The notes beneath the pieces were generated by a model. The model searched no databases, was not told where the DNA came from, and saw only the letters and a program-made list of their open reading frames with translations. A program made the position numbers and the translations under genes. Shown here piece by piece: positions 1 through 11,400 of a stretch of 64,000 nt of DNA (the first letter of the stretch is position 1; each line of letters begins with the position of its first letter). Origin of the DNA: Metellina segmentata (Eukaryota; Arthropoda; Arachnida; Araneae; Tetragnathidae); assembly GCA_947359465.1 (NCBI GenBank), contig OX375875.1, forward strand, positions 59,087,981-59,151,980, read 5' to 3'.

Positions 1-390
1 GCAATATGTGTGTGTTTATCATGGTGCTAAAATTGCTAAAGGTGTGCTAAAATTGATGTGTATTAACACGTCAATTTTAGCTACAGCACGTTGAAATTTC
101 CACCAGCTTTCATTCCCAACTGAACAAAGACCGTGATTTGGATTTAAGTTACTTGACAGTAAATAAAAATATTCTGCCCAGACAGATTGTTGCATATTGT
201 GCAGAAAACCAACATTTATCCTTATTGCTAGTTCATAATAGATGAAATGTCATGTCTCAGAAAGTGCTAACTTATATCGCATGGTAAAATTAATAAAAAT
301 AGTTGGAAAAAAACTAAATGATTACAGTTAACTCTACTGTTACCAGATTATCGAATTTATTTTTTATTTTTATTTATTTTTTATTTTTAT

Positions 391-656
391 TTTTTTTCCC
401 CTTCCTAATGGCGGGCACATTTGACCGAAGTCATTGGCCCCTACAAGGCCGGAATTGATGGCCACTTGTGAAGGAGCACCCAGTGGGAGGACCATCATTG
501 CTCCTAACAATTACTTCGTAATTTTGCACCATGTTCAGATGACGAAGCAACACCTGAGCTGATATACGCTTACAAACATCCATGCCCGAACCCGGATTCG
601 AACCGGGGACCTTCCGATCTAGAGGCTAACACCTTAACCACTATACCGGTCGGCAG
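391..656 (-). mobile_element. tRNA-derived SINE, reverse copy
   Basis: Read on the minus strand, it starts with a tRNA-like head (box A near TAGTGGTTAAGGTGTTAGCC, box B GGTTCGAATCC) and ends in an A-rich tail. Part of the body (CAGCTCAGGTGTTGCTTCGT) is shared with SINE-A, while the distal part is shared with the copy at 18228-18498. Confidence 0.75.
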
Positions 657-1447
657 ATTATCGAAAATAATTTGAGTAAAGTAAAGTAAAAAATATAATA
701 TACATTGTTGAGCAACAAAGATTAGAAATGTCCACAAACGGTTTGTTTACATTTGAAAGGCCGTGTCAGATGTGAAGTGCTTATTGGAAACGTGCATAAT
801 TTTCAAACTTCCTCTTATTCTATTACCTAGTGTGATATATCATTGGAAAGAGGAGATTTTGAACTATATAAAGGAGCAATAAAATAGAAATTGATTTTTT
901 AGTCGAATTTTGCTTTCCCGGTCCCCTTAAAGAAAATTATTACATAATCTCATTTTTGTTCATTAATTACTTCCGACATGGAGCACAGCGCAGTGCCTTG
1001 TGTTTGTTCTATTCCATTTCTTATTTGTTTTGTATAAAGGTGCCTTCTTAACAAATGCAAAAAGAAAATGCTTCTATGTACGACTCGGCAAATCCTTTTC
1101 AATCTTGAGTCCAATGTGTTGGGAGTCATATCCACAATGCTTTTCTCATCTTTTCATGAGAAAAGTATTCTTTTACAGTTAACTCTCCCTTATATACATC
1201 TTTCTTTTACAGTCGACTCCCCATTATCCACGAGCGGTTTATCAGCTTAGCGGATTATCCGTGACCTTGTAACAATAAAACTTTTTGCGGCTGAAATTCT
1301 CGTCTAGAATGCTCGCCTTTCTTGCCAAGGGTAATAAATAAGGAGTTGACAGTATAAGTTTATAAGCCCAATGCTTCTCGCCTTATGAATGTCATGATGG
1401 TGAATGGCAGACCATCAATGAATTCAACGAAGCTGATATGAAAATAG

Positions 1448-1841
1448 CCGACCAACCGGTATAGTGGTTAAGGTGTTAGCCTCTATATCGGAAGGTTCCT
1501 GGTTCGAATCCGGGTCCGGGCATGGATGTTTGTAAGCGTATGGTGTAGAGGCGGCTGGTGCACCTTAAATCTGTCGTGGCCGAAAGTCCTCACGTTCGGT
1601 TGGTGTGGACGTTTGGAGAGTGGGGTGCCAGCTCAGGTGTTGCTTCGTCCTCTGATCGTGGTTCAAAATTACGAGGTGTTGTCCTCGGATTTTTCCCTTA
1701 AGGGATTGATCCCGGACCGTCGTCAATAGCCCGTTGTGTAGCTCTAGTACGACGTTAACTAAAAAATTACCCGGACCGTCGCCAATAGCCCATTTTGTTT
1801 CTCCAGTGCAACGTTAATTAGAATACCTACCTACTTAACCT
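1448..1841 (+). mobile_element. SINE-A, longest forward copy with tRNA head and doubled tail
   Basis: tRNA-like head at 1448-1522 followed by the SINE-A body. The tail block containing CAATAGCCCGTTGTG occurs twice in tandem (about 1717 and 1771). Several other copies in the window share the body. Confidence 0.8.
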
Positions 1842-1885
1842 CATTATTATTTTGAAATTGAATAAGATGCAATGCTTGTAAGACG

Positions 1886-2025
1886 TAATCGCCAAGGGTT
1901 GACCTCGTCTGACCGTGATTCAAAGTTATGCGGTCCTGTCCTCGAATCTGTCTCTTCGGGATTGATCCCGGACTGTCGTCAATAGCCCGTTGTGTTTCTC
2001 CAGTGCGATGTTGAACAGAGATTGA
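1886..2025 (+). mobile_element. SINE-A, 5'-truncated copy
   Basis: Carries the body from GACCTCGTCTGACCGTG and the tail CAATAGCCCGTTGTGTTTCT; no tRNA head. Confidence 0.7.
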
Positions 2026-2357
2026 ATTATTTACTATCTATGTTATCAAAATTTGCTATCGCTTTTATATAATATCGCTTTTAAAATAATTTTTTAATGA
2101 AAATTATTTACTTTTCGAAAATACTTTTGCTGAAATTGTGAAGTATTAAGTATAAGAGAGATTTGACTGAGAGGGGAGGGGGGGCTCTTCTATACAGTTC
2201 CCTTTCGAAAAATTTCAGAAAACATGTTATATCCAATTTTTTCTGTATCGAAAATATTTTTAACTGTCAAAAATGGTTCAAGAACGGATGTGATTCAATT
2301 ATAGTATAAATATTATCTCTTGTATTACTTATGTGGAATATTCATTACTTATTTTAG

Positions 2358-2490
2358 AAAAAAAGCCGTCAAGAGAGCAAAGGTGCAGGAAGTGGTGTTG
2401 AAATTCTTGTAAATGAACCTTACTCTGATGGTCCAGGTGGCAGTGGACAATATACCCATAAAGTCTATCATGTTGGTAGTCATCTTCCAG
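2358..2490 (+). CDS. rdgB: rdgB coding exon a (PITP domain, beta-strand region)
   Basis: Starts in phase 0 after ATTTTAG with [15 protein letters not shown] and ends HLP plus one base before GTAATT. Matches the region following the IAQLYMI segment of class II PITPs, so the preceding exon is out of the window. Confidence 0.95.
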
Positions 2491-5400
2491 GTAATTTTAT
2501 ACATGGTTGATTAGTTATGTTCTCCTCCTGTATGATCTTTTGAAACAAATATCAATTTTGTACAAATTGAGATTTATTTAATCGTGATATTCATCCTATG
2601 TTACATCATGTTTGAGCTATTATTTTTTAACGAAGTAAAAGTTCGGCAGTACAATTTTTTGGTTGAAAAAACGTTTTTTCAAATTTTATAACCTTTTTGT
2701 AGCAAATAGTTTTCCGTTTTTTCAAGGTTGAAGTAGTTTAACTTTTAGATCCTCATTATAATCATGCACTTATTCAAAAAATAATTTCGGAGGGGGAGCC
2801 ATTCTCTCCCGGTTTTCTATTCTAATCAAAAAGGCCGAGTACTACATTAGCATTATGTTCAGTGATTTTTGTACTGTTTAGACATTTGAGTACGTTTTAC
2901 CTGTGTGATAATCATAACTTCGATTATGTTGATTCAATTAATTTTAGTGTGTATTTTTTTTATTGTTTGTGAATACACACATTTAAAATATTTCTGCGAG
3001 GCTTCAGCGTTTTACCTTCCTTTCTAAATGTATGATATTTCACTCCATTCTCATGTGTAGGTGAATAGACCAAGAGATTTTTCTCGTCTTGTCTAAGTCC
3101 TTCCCTCAGACTGTATTCTACCACATATATGGATTCATCGTTTGCTTTAGCAACCCAATAATGAATGAGCATTTCGTTTGCAAATATATTTCAGGGTGGT
3201 AACAGAACCGGGAAAACCGGGAAATCAGGGAATTCTCAGGGAACTTTTTAATTCTGGAAATATCAGGGAATTCTCAGGAAAAATTTCCAAATTTCACAAA
3301 AAATCAGGGAATTTTTAAAATTTTTATGAAAACGGTAACTATTGTTGTTTGTTTAATATGAGCAATTACAAGTACTTTTGAGAATCGAATAAATAGTTTT
3401 CGCCGAAATTGTAATTCGAATAAAGAACACTGGTTTCGTAATTTTCGAACCCAGCGAAAACCGCCTCCGTGATTTTCGCTGCCGGAACATCTCGTCGCCG
3501 TGAGGCCAGCAATACAACTTGTGGTATACAATCTTAAAATTTATGTAACTAATGATGTGTTTTTTTTGTGCATTAAAAGTTTATTTGTTTTTTATCGTCT
3601 GATGGAAAATCATTCCTCCGCGATAAATGATAACGGAAACGAAGAAAAGGAATTTAAAATCTGTGATCTTCTATGCTGTTGCATTCAATAATAATTACAT
3701 TTCATGAAATCCATTTAAAAATATTCTAGATTGAATTTTAAATTTCGCCTTTACCCAAAAATTGCAAAATATTCGGACTACATGTGATGTAAGTGCCATA
3801 GATTCGTCAAGACTTTGCGGGCAGGAAACAAACACTTCCGTTTATAGTATTAGAGATTCAAAATGATAATTTAACCTTTTGCCTACAACTATGGATATAA
3901 CAAGCCCGATTCTTCCTTGCGCGATTCTTATAACTTTCAACTGCTCTAACGGTCGTAGTCTAAATTATTTCTTGGCGCGATTCTTATAACTTTTAAGGTA
4001 CAACTGATGTACTGGCCGTTGTCTAAATTCTTCCTTGGCGTGATCACGGTACAACTGCTGTACCGCTGCCGTAGTCTAGGGCCCGGTTCACACATCCTAT
4101 TTTTCAACGTGCGGCACCGAAGTCCAACTATGCACACATAACCGTGAAATGACACAAGTACTCATTTCGCGCCATTTGCGATAAATATTATACTGAAGAA
4201 AACGTGTTTATTTCGCTAGCTTTGTGTAAAAAAAGTACATTTGAAACACAAAAAAGACGTTACTGGATCAACCATTTATTAATTAATTCAGACCGGAGAA
4301 GCGTGTGCGGCGAGCTGCTGCGCCGTGGGGAACTGCGTTACAAATTGCACGCACGGTGGACGTACGTCGCCGCAGCGGCGCCGGAGGCATGTGTGCACTA
4401 CTCCATTGGATCTAATCTAACTCAGACCGCAGTTGCTTTGCGTCGGCGGCGCCGTACGTTGAAAAACCGCTTAGGTCCGGTGCTAAACTTTTCCGGACCT
4501 AAACTTTTCGCTTGCCGAGGTTGCCATGAAAACCATAATAATCGTAATGCAGGTGGATTGCCTTAACCTGCCCTAACTCGCTACTAGAAGTGCGCGAAAA
4601 AAAAAAACGCGCCAAGATCGTTGCCACCGCTTTAAACGTAGACTGAAGTTGTACCAATTTTTTTAATGTATATTTGCATTTGATTTTGATGTATATTTGT
4701 ATAATGCAGGAACAGAGAGAGAGAGAGAGAGAGAGGTGTAAAAAGTTCATAATCAAAAAAAAAAAAATTCAGTTTTTCAATTGCTATTGTTAGAGTTCCA
4801 TTAAGGGTTCCAACCCTAACAATAGTAATTAAAATATCTGATAAGAAAAAATACAAAATGTTTGTGGAGAATGATCCTTTATCCCATCTGACCCTAAATA
4901 TTTAAAAATATTGTCGTGTGGGTACTGTATATCGATACCAATTACGAGTCCCGACATTTCATAAGGGATTTGTAAAATCAGGGAAATTTTTGTCATACTA
5001 TCATGGAAATCAGGGAAATATCAGGGAACTTTTTTTCGAGGATTTTGTTGCCACCCTGTATTTGGTTATTTTCACTTCTGTTCACAATTTTTTTATTCCT
5101 GGGCTTGACAATAACTTTGATTTACATCAATTAAGCCAACCTCATCATGTATTTGTGTCATATCAAAGACATTTCTGGGGGTTCCTGCGCCCTATGAATA
5201 CGCTTCTGATTTTTATAGTTATGGGTTTGTTAGAAGAATTTTAGTTAGGGCCCCTAATTTTTAGAATATAGAATTTAATTGTAGCCAATTTTTTAATGTC
5301 ATATCAATAATTCTTATTGGTAATTGATATCAATTGAAGTTGTGAAGGACTTATCGCAATTTCGGATCATGATCAAGCTGTAAATCTGGCACTTTTTATT

Positions 5401-8400
5401 TCACTTAAGATTAAAAATTCTTCAAATACTATATTGGAGAATTCCTGTCTAGTTGTATAATACCTGAATTGTATATCCCCATTTCTATTTCTAGGTTGGT
5501 TTAAAGCTCTTTTGCCTAAATCGGCATTAACAGTTGAAGAAGAAGCTTGGAATGCCTATCCATATACCAAAACACGATATACATCTCCTTTCGTAGAAAA
5601 ATTCTTTTTGGAAATCGAAACTAAGTATTTTGATGATGCAGGTCAGCAAGAAAATGTTTTTAATCTCTCAGGTAGTGACATGAGGAATAGAGTTGTTGGT
5701 AAGTACTACTATGTACATTTGTAAATTACGTATACATCTAGTATATGGCCGGTTTTAAGTGCTTGGAGAAATTATTTGGTTTGGATCTAAATTACCAACT
5801 CTTAAGAAATGACTGGGGGTTTTATGAATCATAAAATATATTTTCATCGTCAGAATTTAACTATCGATTTTTCTAAAACGCAGACAATATTTAAAAATAG
5901 AATTGTGTATTTGCTCTTCCAGAAGATTTTACGAGGTGCTGAGAAAGTAATAATCCACATGGTACTGATGTGGTAGTTTCTTTTAGAGAAAGAAAAGATT
6001 TTTAAAACTGCTTATTAAAAATTATCGTTTGAAAAATACTGCTTGTTGAAAATGCAACAACGACAAAGTTTTATTACAGTTTAAAGTTTTATTACAATTA
6101 TTTTATTTTAGTACACAATGAAGTATATTTGAACGATTACAGATGAAACAATGTAATAATAATTAAAATTATAGAACTGTAAGTTATAGAAACATGCTAA
6201 AACCATCAATTTCTGTCCCTATCTTAAACAGATAATTGCTTGCACACGGCGTGGAATCGACATATAAGGATGCTGGATAACTGAAATGTCGTTCCATGCA
6301 AATTCAATGCGCATCCAGAATTCGTCAGTTGTGACTACGTCTGGTGGCATACTGTTCAGTGTTCGACCAATTATATCATGCACGTGCTTGATTAGAAAAA
6401 ATCGGACGATCGAACAGACCAAGATGGATTTGGTACTTGTTGATGCCAGAAAAAACGTGGATCAATTCCAGCGACAACATGAGGAAGAACATGGTCCTTT
6501 TGAAAGAGCTCTATGGAGAATGATTTCTGGTTCCAAGAACTCTGTGATATACCACTGACTGTTCATATTGTCTTCTATCCGTATAGGGCGAGAGCGTGAA
6601 TGAAATAGCACCGCAAACCATTATTCTTGGAGTAGGACTACTAGGACTCTGTAATGCATCCTTTTAGATGCCGCTCCCTACTGTATCTACGAACACGAAT
6701 CCGGCAATCACGGGTCATTAGATTGTATCTAGAAAGCGGGATTTTTTCCCCTTTCAGCCTTCCAGTGTTTTCATTCTTAGCATTATTGAAGCCTCTGATG
6801 TTTTGTGATAGGGTGGCTGCGGCTCGATGGATTTACACACTGAAAACAACCTGCGAGTTGTAGACGTCACAGTTCGATTCCTCCTTGGGTGTATTTCTCT
6901 CTTCTGTGACAGTAAATCTTTTCTTCTATGTATGTCCATTCACTGGATGTTGTTTATCTGGTGCAGCTTGGTCATAAAACTCAATCATTATTACCCTTGC
7001 GCCATAAAACTCAATCAACCTTACATCTATGGTATGGGGTTAAAAGAAGTCGCAGTAAACGAACTGCAAGTACTCACTGGAGCAATCTTTGGCGAAAACT
7101 GCTGACTAACATCGCCTGATGTATCACCGTCCTACATTATTAAGATCCTTCATAACGATGCGTTGAATCTTCTGTCCACTGTCTCCAAGTACGCATAATA
7201 TTACTATCGTTTAGTTCAACTTATGCAACTATCAAGATAAACGGCAAACCATCTTCCAACCCAATAATTCGTCCTCTCATACTTCATAACATTCTTTCGT
7301 TTTGCGAGGATGATGTTTACTTGCAGATTAATACCAATTGAATTCACCGACACAATGTTTGAGGTTGCTTCTTAAAGTCTTCTTTTATACATTCTTGAGT
7401 CACATTTCAACTTCGATTGTGCTTGCATTCTAATAGCATAATCAGCTGAAATTTTAATTATCTATATTTGCCATGTCACTACGCTTCTGCCAAATTTCCA
7501 GTCAATCCAACGACTCTTTGTTTCATTTCAATGAGCAGTAGTGTATGACAATGGAATTTCTTAAAATATGGTAGATTTTGTTCAACTACAAAATAATCTT
7601 AATAGGTGAAAATTTAATTTGTTTTCGATTGTGTGCTTTGGGCGTGGCTAAAGCTATCAACCACTCTCTGGGTGGTTGCAAATATGTGATTTCTTTTAGA
7701 CGAATGTTACAAAACATACAAGTTCTTTTGACATTGATTACAGAAATTAGGAAAACAATTTTTTTTTTTTCATTTTTCCTAGATTTGATTGATGTTGTTA
7801 AAGATCAATTATACGGCTCTGATTACTGCCAAGAAGAAGACCCTAAACTTTTTATCTCTTCTAAAACTCAAAGAGGACCTCTGCAAGATGATTGGATTGA
7901 TGGATATCGATGTAATAATTTACCACCAGGCAAAACTGTCATGTGTGCCTACAAACTGTGCCGAGTGGAGTTTCGTTATTGGGGTATGCAGACAAAGATT
8001 GAAAAGTTTATTCATGATGTTGGTAAGCAGTACATTTTTCTTCTGGGGATATATGAATTGTTTTTTCTACTCAATGCTATTTTGTAAGTTTATTTCATGC
8101 TTCATATACTGCGAACCAGTTTGTCTAGTGATAACTGTAATAAGTGTGCCGCCTTGCCAACAAACCTCAGCTGATATATAAATATCTTCACTTGCCCTAG
8201 CCTCCTTTTGTCTTCTAGTGGTCAATGCTACAATATGCTTTAAAAAAATAATATTAAGTATTACTAATGCCAATGTGTTTGAGGTAACAAATCGGATAGT
8301 TTCGAGTCCGACCAAAGACCGTCGTGTACGAAAGGGGCTGTGGCCTCAAATGTCCTCAAGTTGGCGTGGTGTGGAAGTTTGGAGAGTGGATGCTAGCTCT

Positions 8401-11400
8401 GGTGCGACATCTGTCCGTGGTTCATAATTACGTGGTATTATCCTCGAATCTTTCCCTTCGGGTTCTATCCCGTACCCTCGCCAATAGCCCGTTATGTTGC
8501 TCCAGTGCGATTTTAATTAAAATTCCTACCTATCCGAAGTGTATAAATCATTCATTTTTGTAAAACGTGCAGTCAAACGTGTTTTGTACTCAGTTGTAAC
8601 AATAATATATATCCCTTATGTATTCGTAAAAGAAAGAAAGAATTGTGTTAAATAATGTTACTTGTCGGAAAACAGCTCAAAAATAGGTAAAAACAGGTTA
8701 CCTTGTAATATTTTAAGTCTTTAAAATGAAAGTATTAATTGAGAGTTGATGTACAACAATATATCCCATCTCAATTTTTTTGTAACTGTATTGCACTAAT
8801 GACTAAATTTTAAGTCTTCAGTGCATAACTAAGATGAAATCAATTCTCTAAAACAGAATAACTATTTCTATAAATTCCTTCAACATGCTTATTTTTAAAA
8901 AAATGTCTGTTTTTAGAAATTTGTTAAGCATACTAGTTTAAGGACAGGATGGAATCTAAACAAGTTTCAAAATGGGTATTGTGGTTATAAAAGCTTAACG
9001 CGTACGAGTCTGAAACCTTTCCTGTACAGTTTGGGGCCGTCGTAGCTCATTGGATATACCTACTGTGCTAGCAACCTTTGAGTTGTAGGCGTCACAGGTT
9101 CGATTCCTGACAGGTTCATTCGTCCCTGTGTGTATTTCTCTCTTATGTGTTATTAAAACTTTCATTGCGTGTGCATCTATTATTTGATATTCTATGTCGT
9201 GTCTGACGCAGCATGGCCAAATATGCCCAAACCCCAAACTAACCATCCTTTAGAGATAATACATGTAGTCATCTTCTTTGTCACCAGCAAATTGTTATAG
9301 AAGTACAGTAGAACTCCAATTATCAAGATAGCTTTAAAAAAAATGAAATCGGCAAAATCCGCATTTTAAAAGTTTTTTTATCGGTGAATGATAAAAAATT
9401 CAGCTCAGGATATAAGACACACAATGAAAATTCATGGATGTTCCTAGTGCACTGCAGAGGACGTATTCGAATGGTTGGTGTATGATTATCCGGATATTCG
9501 ATTATCCGTATGGTATTTGGTCCCAGTTGATCCGGATAATTGTAGTTCTACTGTACTATGTATTATATAAAAAGTAAATTCATTCCTCTGCATACATAGC
9601 ATGTGGTCTGGTCCCAATTGATTCGGATAATTGGAGTTCTACTGTATTTGATTGCTCTATAATACTAGTCATCTTTCATTTAAGCCTTGAGGAAAACTAT
9701 GCTGCGAGCTCACAGACAAGCCTGGGCTTGGCAAGATGAATGGAATGGCCTTACTATGGAAGACATCCGCCGGCTGGAACGTGAAACTCAGGAAGCTCTT
9801 GCTAAAAAGATGAACACCGAAGAGAATGATGATCAGCCCCCAGTGCATCCTAGTCCGTCAGCTCTTTCTGGACAAGAAGTGGATCTCACAGCTATCGATA
9901 AGGATAAGGATAACGATGCGTGTGTTCACTTGGATGGAAGCCCTTCTCCGAATCGGCCCCGTAAACTCCGGAACCTGTCTGTGGCTAACATTGGGAGTGA
10001 TAGCAATGCTGATGACGGCAGGCAAAAGTTATGGTCAAGAAGTGGCTCCAAAACAGCACTTTGTTCTCCCAGTAAGTTCATCATGCAATGTTAGATTGGA
10101 GTCTTGAAGAGTGTGCAGCTGATGAAGTTTAATAATGAGGAGCAATGCAGATAACGTTTTGTAATAGTGTTGTAATTAAATAACTCATGAAACGATTAAA
10201 TGGAATATATTCAATACGGCACTGCATCCATATTGGATATTCATTACAGAATGAGTTAATTGCCTGTTGCTTCAGACAATACTGCTTGAAATTGAAAGGT
10301 TGATTCTATTCAGTCCTATGATTAATATTCATAAATGAAGAAATAGGTCTAATATTTCTTCAAACCTATCTTTTCCTACAGAATGGATGTATAGGTATCA
10401 GCTGGCATAGGCTAAATCAAATTCAGAATGTAATTTCATTCAGATAATGCTTCAAAACTCGATTAACTGCATTTGTGTTGAGACATTGTATTGGAAACCT
10501 TTCTCCTTAATTCGGACCAGCAATTTTTAATTTTATAAAATTATAATCTTAGCCCTTGATAGTAATTACGTTATTCTGAGATATTTTTGTACCTGAGGCA
10601 TTAAAATGAAAAGAAAAATAGTATGTTAACTATTCCTTAACACGTTCTATAGTTTCACGAAGAATATACGTTTAAAAATATTTTCTAATTTGACTGGGAG
10701 AGGAAGTGATTTGTCTTGGTAAAAAATTGCCATAATAGGCGTCATTAAATGGATCTGATAGAACGGTTTTGAAAACAACGAATGATCGTTGTGTATTTTT
10801 GAACTTTCAATATACCATCCGTAAGATATAGCCTGCTTACACATACATGCAAAATGCATCTCCAAAGCATTGAGAAGGGTGGAAGCTAAAAATTCACGAA
10901 TCCAATCAAGATTCCAAATTTGACGTCGCACATCAATACCAGTTGTAGAGATTAAATTTCGGATTATTAGACATCCTTTTTAGTTATCTGTGATATTTTC
11001 TTAACGTTTCTCACTTACGATTTGCCTATTTCATTTTCTTATTCAACAATGTCTTCTTCGTAGAACAACATGCAAGATGCCCAAACTAAATTCATATAGA
11101 AAGACGTAAATTGACCTTTCTAAATCCAGTTTCAGGTCAGTGGATGTGGCAACCCAATTTCTAAGAGAATATCCCTTCGAAAAATTATCCAAAGAAATTG
11201 ATGTTCTTCCGGACGCCATCTTTCATTCGTACAGTAGAATCAGTATCTTTCCATTTTGCAATTACCATGGTATTGAAAAGTGGTTAAATCCAACTCTCAG
11301 TCCAGTTGGTAGAATCGCAGATTTCCAACTGGAGAATTTCGAGTTCGGAACTTGATCCAACCAACGGGAGAAGAGGAGGGGTGCACGTTAAATCTAATCA

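Larger units (their letters stand above)
1..2357 (+). other. rdgB intron (partial) with SINE copies
   Basis: Contains a reverse SINE at 391-656, a fragment resembling a pogo/Tigger-type MITE end near 1211-1265, and two forward SINE-A copies at 1448-1841 and 1886-2025. The rest is AT-rich with no supported gene. Confidence 0.7.
3192..5058. mobile_element. putative DNA transposon/MITE composite bounded by CAGGGTGGYAACA inverted ends
   Basis: Left end CAGGGTGGTAACA and right end TGTTGCCACCCTG are inverted. Both flanks read TATTT (possible 5-bp duplication). The short word TCAGGGAA is repeated inside both ends. The interior carries unrelated repeats, so it looks like an old element filled by later insertions. 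No transposase remains. Confidence 0.45.
2491..5494 (+). other. rdgB intron holding a composite repeat island
   Basis: Positions 2491-3191 show nothing recognisable; 3192-5058 is a repeat composite described separately; 5059-5494 is AT-rich without features. Confidence 0.6.
5699..7782 (+). other. rdgB intron with Tc1 fragment and SINE-B
   Basis: Holds a Tc1-like transposase remnant (6219-6740) and a SINE-B copy (6808-7035). Positions 7036-7782 are plain AT-rich intron ending in a long T-run. Confidence 0.7.
8023..9684 (+). other. rdgB intron with SINEs and a pogo-like MITE
   Basis: Contains SINE-A (8296-8530), SINE-B (9031-9246) and a MITE (9304-9646). Positions 8531-9030 show no feature. 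Confidence 0.7.

Noticed and set aside
4204..4566. 120-codon ORF on the plus strand
   Set aside because: Arg-rich translation of a GC-rich MITE and foldback arm; it crosses repeat borders and has no domain.
7578..8087. 169-codon ORF as a separate gene
   Set aside because: Its middle is rdgB exon c; both ends are intron translation.
9031..9110. Possible tRNA gene (box A and box B)
   Set aside because: Continues into the SINE-B body and recurs at 6808 and 12695; no proper acceptor stem seen.
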